Position numbers and translations under genes: made by a program | Assembly: GCA_001600175.1 (NCBI GenBank) | Contig: BCJC01000002.1 | Location: 2,701,111-2,765,110 of the forward strand | Length of the DNA: 64,000 nt | Reading direction: 5' to 3' | Source: Erythrobasidium yunnanense | Taxonomy: Eukaryota > Basidiomycota > Cystobasidiomycetes > Erythrobasidiales > Erythrobasidiaceae | The notes under the pieces: generated by a model | Databases searched by the model: none | Seen by the model: the letters and a program-made list of their open reading frames with translations, nothing else | What the model was told of the DNA's origin: nothing | Part shown: positions 10,649-20,137 of the stretch, piece by piece | How the letters are laid out: every line of letters begins with the position of its first letter | Position numbering within the stretch: position 1 is the stretch's first letter

Positions 10649-11908
10649 ATGGCACCAAAAGGCAACGCTAAGTGGGCAGAATTCTGAGGAGCTACGATGT
10701 GGACTAACTGACGCATCTCTCGCAGAGCCGTCGCAGCTCGAGTGAGCCATGTCGACAATCTATGACCATCGCTTTGGCCCGGCTGAGCAGACTCGACACA
10801 TCTCTCTTCTACTCCCACTCTACACTCTCTCTACTTCCTTAATAATGCCAGGAAGCGAAAGCCGGTGTAAGCTTGCAGAAACAACCGGTCTGCATCTAAT
10901 GCATGACGATTCTGACATAAAGACTGCGTGCCAGCGCGAAGCGGACAAGAAAGCCAAAGGCGACGCAGCAAAGGTGCTGAAACACAACCACACAATGCGT
11001 AGTTCGACAGAAGAAGCTGACTCTGGCGCGCGACCTCGCAGGAAGCGGCTGAAGCTGCAGACTGGGATAAAGGGAGCAAGAAGGATAAAGGACAAGATGC
11101 GAAAGCGAAAGCAGCAGAAGCGAAGGCCGCGAAAGCTGCGCGAGATGCTGCCCTAGCGTGGGTCCGCATCTTTTCACCTAGTCATCTTGCCTGCTGAACA
11201 GCGTATGTATGATTTGCAGCGCCGAAGAAGCTTCCATTTCTTCCAAACCCAAACAACCAGCGAAAGCAGGCACCAAAGTACCCGCAAAGAAGCCTACACC
11301 GGTCACAAGCAGCGGTGCAACGCCTGCAGGTGGTCGGTCTGCAGAATCCAGTATTCCAGGAACACCGAGACGAGGAGGTGGTGCTGGAGATATTCCAGAC
11401 TTTGATGAAGCCATGAATGCGCCGATTGAGAGTTTCTCAGCGACGAATATCGATGATGCTCTGGATCTATTGTCGCTTGTAAATGAGAAACAAGACAAGG
11501 CGTCTGTGGGCTCGAGGGCAGCTCAGTTGGACGTGAGTCACATCACATACATCGTTCTCGCACCATGGTGGAGTTCTGACGATTCATGTCGCAGGCCCAC
11601 CCGGAAAGGCGGTACAAAGCCGCCCTCGCGGCGTACAAAGAGCGCGAATTGCCCATACTTCGAAAAGACCACCCGGGTCTCCGCTTACAGCAGTACGAAG
11701 AGATCTTATACAAAGGTGAACATATGTCGCTATACTTTTTTTCGTAGCGGCAGGAGACTAAGGCTTGATGTGCTTCGTAGACTTCAAGAAGAGCCCCGAG
11801 AACCCATTCAATCAAGTCAATGTAGCGTTTGATGCGAGCAAGGAGGAGAAGGTAGAAGCGTTGAAGAAGCTGAGAGAGGAGACGGAGAGGCGCTTACGGA
11901 CGGAGTAA
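10649..11908 (+). CDS. CCDC124 / Lso2-like ribosome-associated coiled-coil protein
   Basis: Homologue of animal CCDC124 and yeast Lso2, which bind idle 80S ribosomes and help translation recover. The N-terminus is built from tiny exons: MAPKGNAK, then AVAAR, then a 15-nt exon EAKAG (10852-10866), then READKKAKGDAAK. A basic/Ala-rich coiled coil follows (KGQDAKAKAAEAKAAKAARD). The C-terminal conserved domain is complete: DDALDLLSLVNEKQDKASVG, HPERRYKAALAAYKERELP, HPGLRLQQYEEILYKDF, KKSPENPFNQVNVAF. The last lines up with the human KEWLRSPDNPMNQ block. The protein ends KKLREETERRLRTE with TAA at 11906-11908. About seven introns, unusually many for such a small protein. The family call rests on the C-terminal domain. 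Confidence 0.88.
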
Positions 11909-12248
11909 GCCTGCAAAGTGAGGCATGCTGACGAGCGGCAGTACACGCTTGAGCCCGATCGATGTAATGTGGAAAAGTTATGTAGGCAATCTTGTCCAAC
12001 AGACAACTGTCACATTCTAGCCAGCCGTAACTTCGACAAGGCTCGGCAGAATCGAAGTTTTCCTCTTGCAAGGGTTCTCCCAAACCGTCATGACCTATCT
12101 GACTACATTATGACTTTTCATAACTAGATACACGGGTTTCTTCCCATTTACCATTTAGCAGCTCCTCGCCTGCCTTTTTTTCTTCTTGGAATTCGCTCTC
12201 GTATAATGCCTTTCTTCATCTCCTCTTCTTGATCTCATCCTAACTCCT
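11909..12248. other. Convergent 3' intergenic
   Basis: Separates the 3' ends of the CCDC124 gene and the paraoxonase-like gene. It is T/C-rich in its second half; no gene is supported. Confidence 0.4.
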
Positions 12249-13650
12249 TCATGCACCCGCCTTGAATGCCTCTCCTTCGCAGACCACCATTTCACCTGAC
12301 AATCCAGCCATGTATAGCTTGCCCTTGTAAAGCTGAGCGTTCGTAGTGGTCGGCGAAAGTTTGCCGGTCGAGTCGCTGTAGATCAATGTCTGTTTGTGGT
12401 GTTTTCCGTAGAATCTGCAGCGTAACATATGAGATGAAGGTCAGAGGAGGACGCTCGTGTGGCCTGGGAGGGAGGAGAAGCGCACCTCTGATCACCCGTC
12501 TCATTACCGACTTTCCATACCTGGCTCACAGCATCTCCATATCCCTGCGCTACTCTTTTCGTGAACTGAATAGCGTTCGGCAATACAGCCGCTGTGATTT
12601 CTCCCAATTCATTAACATTTATATTATCGATAGGTCGTCCAATATCTGCTACTTGTTCATTCTCTACCAACGAATAGTCGGATTGGATGTCGAAGGACTT
12701 GATGAAGCCGTCGAATGTAGATGCCATGTATAGTGTTGACCCAGGGCCTTTTGCCAACCCGTTGGGGTGGTAGTACCCGTCCGCTACGCTTTTGCAAGTC
12801 GGAGATGGAGAGGAAGAAGAGGCGTCACAGTAGATTATGCCAGACTCCGTGCCAGGGAAGCGGAAGAGGCACAATGTACGGCTGAACCCAGTCTTGACAT
12901 GATGATCGTTTGTGACATAGAATTTCCTCGGACCAAGTGCAACCATGTTGTTTGGCGTCAGGATCAATGGATGGCGTACAGATTGTACCCAAGTCCACGT
13001 CTTGCTTCCCACTCTCGTCTCAAATATTTCAATCGTGCTATCTGCGCCTACGTTCTTCTCATCTCCTGCATTTGCGACTTTCGGCACCGCGTGGTTGTTA
13101 AGGAAGAAAGTCAACTTCTCTTCGTCTTTCGGATCGATGTACGCTTCGATAGCGTGTAGGTGGAGTTTCTCTAAATGAGGAGGACGGTTCGCGATGGAGA
13201 TGGTGGAGATGGAGCCGCTGTTCAGGTCATACATCTTGATGGTGTCGGAAGGTAGAACTGCGTCCACTGTCCCGTTGAAATGCTCGACTGCAGGAAGCCA
13301 CATCGCCCGGCCTGCAATGCTCGAACATGGTAGATAGCTGATTCCCGAAGCTCTGTGGATCCATTGGTCTGCACAATACCCACATCAGACTGCTTAGCCA
13401 ATACGTGTTGGGAGACGAACGCACCTTCACACGCTTCCAAGCCTGGAACCTGCTTGCATGACCCGGTATTCACGTCTGGGATGATTGATGAGATGACGCC
13501 CAAGTAGGTCAGTCGAGGGATTGCGAAGCGCTGAGCTACCACAGCGATGAGAGCTATCGCGCATCAAAGGATCAGCGGGAAAGTCGAAGAAGCCAAAGCG
13601 GAGAAGTCAGCCTTGCCTAGGATGACGATGGGCACGATGCGGGTAGCCAT
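12249..13650 (-). CDS. Paraoxonase/arylesterase-like lactonase
   Basis: Calcium-dependent six-bladed beta-propeller hydrolase of the serum paraoxonase (PON) family, acting on lactones and aryl esters. An N-terminal membrane or signal segment (MATRIVPIVILALIAVVAQR) precedes GSCKQVPGLEACEGAF. Propeller motifs follow PON1: HLHAIEAYIDP, FFLNNHAVPKV (His of the VVNHP block), MVALGPRKFYVTNDHH (the Asn-Asp calcium ligands), YYHPNGLAKGPGSTLYMAS, and RPIDNINVNELGE (Asp-Asn ligands). The last exon gives LYKGKLYMAGLSGEMVVCE and ends at 12249-12251. The first intron appears to be GC-AG (GCAAGG...GATAG), required to join ILA to LIAVV in frame. Substrate unknown; a quorum-lactone or detoxifying role would be speculation. 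Confidence 0.83.
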
Positions 13651-14215
13651 GCTGGGCGTGTAGATCACAGGCAGAGGGAGAGACAGAGATCAAACGAAGG
13701 TCGTCAGAAGTCAGCGCGAATCAGAAGTATTCGGTCGACGCAATAGCCGGATGCAAGCAGAGAAGACAATCCAAAGGACATGACAACACTACACGGAGGT
13801 GAATGTAGATTCTGTTATAACACTTTCTTGATCCTACATCCTCTAGCATTTAGCTTTCCAGCTTCTTTGATCGCATCGCGCTGGCTTCTCAAGGTATCGC
13901 GCCAGAATCCATCACCAGCTTATCAGTACTTGTTCAAGCTGTTCATCTTGTTTTCTTTATGACTGTTGTGTGCGTAGATATTAGGGCCCAGAGGTCTTTG
14001 AGAGTTGGAGCTGTTCAGAGGAGTGAGAACGATGCAAGTTGGGCTTTAGCTTGAAGCGACATCTCAAACCGTCAAATACCTCGACAGGCTTCTATTGCTA
14101 GTCAGTACAAGATAGCAAGATGGTACATCACATTCGCTACGCTGCCCTACGCTGTACAGAGATCATCCCAGCTGACGACGCCCTGAATCCATGAATCTGG
14201 TCACAGTCGAATCCA
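13651..14215. other. Divergent intergenic region
   Basis: About 560 bases between the paraoxonase-like gene and the proteasome gene, which diverge. No coding sequence is supported. It should contain both promoters and the 5' leader of the proteasome gene. Confidence 0.4.
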
Positions 14216-15174
14216 ATGTATGCAAGATTCAGCTATCACATTCAAGCTACATACTGATGATGTGTTACCAGGCAAATTAACGGCGGGTCCTGCATAGCTA
14301 TGCTAGGGGACAGATGCGTCGCCATCGCTTGCGACCTCAGATTAGGGAATCAAGCATTGACTATTAATTGCGATTTCGAGAAGGTGCATCCAACTCTATA
14401 CCATCCTACAAGAGCTAGTGCTAAACCCTTTGGTATTCGCCAGGTCTTTCAAATGACACCGAGGACGTATGCTGGTTTCCCTGGACTCGCGTCAGACACG
14501 CTTACAGTGTATGCTACTCCTCACTACGCACTTCAAGGAGACATGCTAAGACGATCTATCGGCTCTCAGACACGAGAAGCTACGCAACCGAGTGAACTTA
14601 TACCGCATGAAGGAACAACGAGAGATCAGCCCAAGCACTTTCGCGCACCTCGTCAGCAGCACGTTATATGAGAGGAGGTGCGCTCACTCCCCACACTGTG
14701 AAGAAGATGGACCAGGCTGATAGTTTGATGTTCCGTCAGATTCGGTCCCTATTTCATCGAGCCTGTCGTGGCAGGTGCGCTATCTACACTTTAGATATTT
14801 GAGAAACTCTCGCTGATATTGTCTTTACAGGCCTGGAACAGGACGGCACGCCCTTCATCGCAGCCGCCGATCTGATAGGATGCTTAAACTTCGCCAAGGT
14901 CCGCTATTCTAATTTCCCTCCCCTCTCCTCACCTTCACTAAGCCTTTCTGTGTCACAGGACTTCGTCGTAGCAGGCACTGCTTCATCCAAGTTGTTCGGA
15001 ATGGCAGAAGCGCTCTGGGAGCCCAACCTCGGTCCTGAAGATTTATTCGAGACTATTTCACAAGCGATGTTGAACGCTGTTGATAGAGATGCTTTCTCGG
15101 GATGGGGTGCAGTAGTCTATGTTATCGAGATGGACAAAGTCACGAAGAAGACGCTGAAGGCTAGAATGGATTAG
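14216..15174 (+). CDS. PUP3: 20S proteasome subunit beta-3
   Basis: Non-catalytic beta-3 subunit of the 20S proteasome core. Five exons give, in order, [164 protein letters not shown] and KTLKARMD. These match PUP3/PSMB3 along the whole length. The initiator codon appears split by a 54-nt intron: AT at 14216-14217, intron 14218-14271, G at 14272. Just upstream, the same frame meets a stop with no other Met. The fallback start, the internal ATG at 14300, would remove the first beta strand. There is no propeptide, as expected for beta-3. Confidence 0.92.
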
Positions 15175-15324
15175 AATGTCTGGAGAGAGAGGTGTGGGAA
15201 GTAACCTTGTATTAGAATGTATCGAATATGCTCAATCCAATAATCGTTTACGCAAGGGGATGAAGCGAATCACTCTGCCTTCGTGTTAAAGTGTGCCTTG
15301 CCTTTGTGTCATCATCCGGGAATC

Positions 15325-17036
15325 ATGACTTCCGACCTACCTTCGAAGATGCGAGCTGCGCGCATCACAGAATGGGGAGAGACGTATGCTTTCACTCCGT
15401 CCGTATCTTCCTCTGCGCCCTGCCTGACTGTCCTACTCTTTCATACCATCCACCGGCTTTCTGTCTGTCTTTCTACTTTGACTGCTGCAGCAAATACGAG
15501 TTCCAAGAGATTGATGTACCCAAACCGAAAGGATATGAATTGCTCATCAAGACGGGCGCCGCCGGATTCTGCCATACTGTGCGCTAACCTTTTCTATCTT
15601 TCGACATCTTGCTAATATAGGTACATCATGAACGCAGGACAGCATGGTCGCTGCTGGACAGTTCAAAGATATGGGCGCGAAATGCCCTATCACCGTGCGT
15701 GCTTCCTGTATCCAAGTCTGGCAGGAAGAAGCTGATGCGAGGACTGAAGGGATCCCATGAACCCGCTGGAACGATCGTAGCTCTCGGACCAGGTGCAGAG
15801 AAACAGGGAGACTTCAAGGTGCGCCCGCTTACAACTCCAGATAGTAAAAAGGCAGGCAAGCTGATATTATTAATGTAGGTAGGCGACCGTGTCGGAGCGC
15901 TGGCTATGAAAGGACCCTGTGGGAAATGTCCAGACTGTACCGTCACCAAGGACTTCACGTACTGCACCAACCTCGAAGGGTGCGCTTCTCCCCATCATCA
16001 CACTTACGATGAATGCTCACATAGCTTTCTTGATGTTCCTCAGCATGGTAGGCGTCACTACAGACGGCGGCTTCGCAGACTATACAATCATCGAATCTCG
16101 CTCGGCTGCCAAGCTGCCAGATAGTATGGAGTTCGAACAAGCCGCTCCGCTCATGTGTGCGGGAGTCACGATCTATACGGCTATCAAGAAGGCCGAACAA
16201 TGTGGTTTGCCCAAAGGAGGTGTAAGTCTGCTTGTCTTGTGTGCAGGAGGATTTGCTGATGAGAGGGAATAGACTATCGGTTTCTCGGGATTGGGCGCCT
16301 TAGGTCATTTGGGCGTGCAGTTCGCTAAGATCATGGTGAGACGCTATCATACTATGATACGAAACCAGCTGATATGTCATACCTGATTTAGGGCTACAAA
16401 GTCGTCGGCGTAGATGCCCGTCCTGAGCCTGTCGAGCTTGCTAAAAGCCTCAAGTACCCACCTGATCTGGCACTTCTGACAACCGAAACTAAAGCAGAAG
16501 AGGGACTTGAGCAAATCCAAAAAATTACACCTGAAAAGGCGTTCGAGGGCATTGATGGTATGCCTTTCTCAGCTGATCCGACCAAGCAGAGGTTGAAAGG
16601 TGTTGTGATCCAGCTGTAATACTCCTGGCGGACCCACAAGAAAGCGTGGACTACGCTGTGAAACTGCTAGCGAGGCATGGGCTCTTAGTCCTCGTCAGCC
16701 AGCCTGAAGCGGGCATCAAGCTGCAATTCGTGTAAGCTACATGCACCAACCTTGAACATACTCTAATAATGCTTCTCGCAGGGATCTGATCTTCCGAGAT
16801 ATCCGAGTGGTTGGAAGTCTGCTCGGACACCAGAAGTATCTGCAAGAGACTGTCGATCTGTGTGCCAAGCACGGCGTAGAGGTGAGTCTCACCGCTACAG
16901 CTGTCCCGCGTGCTGACGCGCGAAACGCACACAGAGCTCCCTGGTCACGTATAAGCTGGATGACTTAAACAAGCTTGTTGAAGCCAGTCATTCCAAGCAG
17001 AAGAAGGGCAAGACTGTCATTACATTCTCAGAGTAG
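15325..17036 (+). CDS. Zinc-dependent alcohol dehydrogenase
   Basis: Medium-chain, GroES-like NAD(P)-dependent alcohol dehydrogenase, probably cytosolic. Spliced exons read MTSDLPSKMRAARITEWGET, YEFQEIDVPKPKGYELLIKT, GAAGFCHTDSMVAAG (catalytic Cys), GSHEPAGTIVALGPG (catalytic His), and KGPCGKCPDCTVTKDFTYC, the four structural-zinc cysteines. Then LMCAGVTIYTAIKKAEQCG holds the third catalytic ligand. The Rossmann fingerprint is GFSGLGALGHLGVQFAKIMG, followed by YKVVGVDARPEPVELAKSLK. The C-terminus reads SLLGHQKYLQETVDLCAKHG and stops at 17034-17036. About eight short introns. It lacks the CHTDLH block of yeast ethanol dehydrogenase, so it is a related ADH of unknown substrate. Confidence 0.9.
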
Positions 17037-17153
17037 TCTTCTCGACTCCTCATCCATCATTAGATCTTGTAGCTATCAGCATTATGCATCGTCATGTACC
17101 TTGACCTAACTCCGACAAGCTTAAGCATGATATCGATCTAGCATGAATCCATC

Positions 17154-19961
17154 ATGTCTGCGACCATCCAGAGTCTCTCAGAAGACACGATCAGCCAGCT
17201 TCGTAGCTCCTTCATTATCCAATCCCTACCTTCATGCATCCTCGAGCTCGTCCAGAATGCCCTTGACGCTCAAGCTTCGCACATCGAGATTGCTTTTGGA
17301 CTGCAGAACTGGCAATGTCGCGTAACGGATGATGGACATGGCATACCTCCACCTGGACTGACCAATATCGGGAAACGCTATCGTCCGCCATTTGTCGGCT
17401 TATCGAGATCCTGGAAGCAAGCTGACGAAAGAGAGTAGATACGTCGAAGTGCCATAATCTGCGAGATCTACAACATATACAGAGCTATGGATATCGAGGC
17501 GAAGGTACGAGGAAGTCCATCGGCATTCCATGAAGCCGCCGTTGACACTGTTCAGCCAGCTCTAGCGAGTATAGCAGATGCTTCGCTTTGCGAGATCGTA
17601 AGCAAGCATTCATCAAGCCAAGATAGATGGTCTGCCATTCTTCGAGTATGTCGATACTCTCAAGCTAGGACAAGAAGCTGACATGTAGCAGGGCGGCGAA
17701 AGGATCTATGAGGGACCCTCAAAGACCATCACACGCTCGACATCCGGAACGATCGTCCATGTACGCGACCTCTTCTACAAATGGCCTGTCCGGCGGAAAC
17801 AAGCAGAATCGTCCAGCACATATCGCAACTCCACGATCAGCCAGATCCGAAAAGGCATCGAAGCTCTAGCCATCATCAACTCCCATGTCGCTTTCACACT
17901 GTACGACATGGAAAGGCAAGACGATGCTGCAACCTCTGGAAGAATCCTTATGATTCCGAGAACAGATTCTATCGTTGCTGCTTTCGGGACTATCTATGGA
18001 AGATCCCTCGTTAAGGATGCTGTCGTGGTAGATCAGGAGGACGGAGACTATAGGCTGCTGGGCTTCCTGTCACCTGCTTCTTCCCATAGTAAGCAATACC
18101 AACTCATCTGTAAGCATATTTGCAGACACTACCTTGTATACTCCTCAAGCTAATCTCACTATGATGACAGACGTAAACGACCGGCCCATAGCTACCTGCG
18201 AGCTGCACCGTCGGATCAATCACCTGTTTTCACGGACCGCATTTGCTCGTGTTTCAGAGCTCGATGCACGAGTAAACGACCAAGAAGTCTCAACAGGAAA
18301 GGTGCGGCCGTCGATCGAATCTCCGCGCAAGAATATCGATCGTTATCCTGTTTTCTGCCTTAACTTGACAATGCCTGCGGATAAGGTGGACATCGGCCTA
18401 GAGCCTACGAAGAGACTTGTGCATTTCAAGGTAGGCTTGCATATTGTTGGGGATTGGACGAAAACTGAGACTTCGAAAAGGAAGAAAACCGTATTCTGCG
18501 CTTGGTCGATACGGCTGTCAAGGAATTCCTGCTGCAGCAAGGCTTCATCACACCAGCTGTCGAAAAGCCAGAAGATAGCAGGGAGACGTTACAAGATATA
18601 CAAACTCCGTCTCCTTCGCCAACAAAGAAGCATAAGCCATCCAAGCTGTTCGCGCAGCCTGATATATTCGCATATCCCACAGCAAGCTATCTTCGCTCGT
18701 TTGAGTACGGTATGTAGCTGATCTGTATGACTGTTGCAGCTCCCATCCGACGATGATAACCTGCACTACGAATTAGTCGATCCGTATAGCGGGCAGAAGT
18801 TTCTAGTCGATAAGCGGACTGGAAATTCGTGGGCTGCTCCAGTAGATCCATCAGCGCCAAATGTTGATCGGCTGCCATTCAATCGCTTGAATCTGGATCG
18901 AAAAGCTTTGCGCCGGACCGAGCAGCCTCAAGAGACTGCTGAAGATTCCGGACATACAGAGGGAGCCTTCCCTGCATGGCTCAATAAAGCTCTAAAGGGA
19001 TGGTCGAATCCCGTCTTTCAGCCCGCCAAAAAAGCCATACCTAGCCTAGCTACTTCTCAGCCTATCGGATCACAAAAGCACAACTCGGATTCCAACTCTT
19101 CTAGCAGTATTAGCAAAGAAGATCTTCATGATCTCAGCTTCATCGCTCAAGTGGACCAGAAATTCCTCCTGTGCCGCTCAAAAACCGAAGGCCAAGACCT
19201 GCTCATCCTGGTCGACCAGCATGCAGCGGACGAACGCATACGGATAGAGAACTTCCTCAAGCAGCTCTACACGCAAGTCACGACGTCGATAGTAGAGCAA
19301 ATTGCTCTGCAAGAACCGAAAGTTGTCCTGTTGGCGTCGATTGAGGTCGAGCAAGTCTCGGCCGTCTTGGATGATCTAGCAAGATGGGGCTTCAGAATGA
19401 CCGTTCCACATCAAAGCTTCGGCGACGATTACGGCCAAGTATACGTGCATAGCGTTCCTGCGATCTTGGCAGACCGGCTGGCGAGCGACTCTGCGCTGCT
19501 ACAGCGGCTGTTACAGCGCTATATCTGTCAGCCTTTCTCGGCAGGGATCAATGCAGGACTTGCTGGTCCGCAGTCCTGGTGCAGTGCTTTGAGGAAGTGT
19601 CCGGAAGTCATGATTGATCTGATCAATTCGAAGGCTTGTAGAGGTATGTGACACTTACGTCCACTTTTTCACCTACTAATCGCTCTCGAACAGGTGCTAT
19701 CATGTTCAACGATAGATTAGAAGCGACGGAGAGTCGAGATCTTCTGTCACGCCTCGCTCATACAGACTTTCCTTTCATATGTGCACACGGCAGGTGCGTT
19801 GGCGTGTTGAAAGGATGCTCTTTTAGCTTATGCTCTTTGCTAGACCTTCCATGATCCCAATCGTGGCATTACCTGCTAGCAATGCCCGTAAGACTAGGTC
19901 AATGAAGATGACATGGCAGATGCTACCGCACTTGGCCGCTGATCAGAGCAACTTGGAGTGA
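17154..19961 (+). CDS. MLH3: DNA mismatch repair / meiotic endonuclease MLH3
   Basis: MutL family protein; MLH1-MLH3 nicks DNA in mismatch repair and meiotic crossover resolution in the nucleus. The GHKL ATPase has ILELVQNALDAQASHIEIAF, CRVTDDGHGI and, across an intron, YGYRGEALASIADASL. VRDLFYKWPVRRK lies in the ATPase/transducer region. The C-terminal domain carries the metal-binding endonuclease motif DQHAADERIRIE (DQHA-x2-E-x4-E), then QPFSAGINAG, KACRGAIMFNDRLE and TDFPFICAHGRPSMIPIVAL. The stop is TGA at 19959-19961. Oddity: between IGKRY and SKLTKES the frame shifts across about 25 bases (17383-17407) too short for an ordinary intron (see findings). The endonuclease motif and C-terminal layout favour MLH3 over MLH1. 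Confidence 0.87.
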
Positions 19962-20137
19962 AGAGTGATGTCTAAAGATACAGCTCTATTCCAGAAATCT
20001 ATCTATGCTAGCGATACACCAATCTTTCACGAAGTGTATCGATCAAGTGCACGTCTTCTAGGTTCGTACTTCTACATACGGGAGGAATGTCTTGGCGTCT
20101 TAACAGAAAATCTGAACGCTACGTCCTTCCTTACGTC

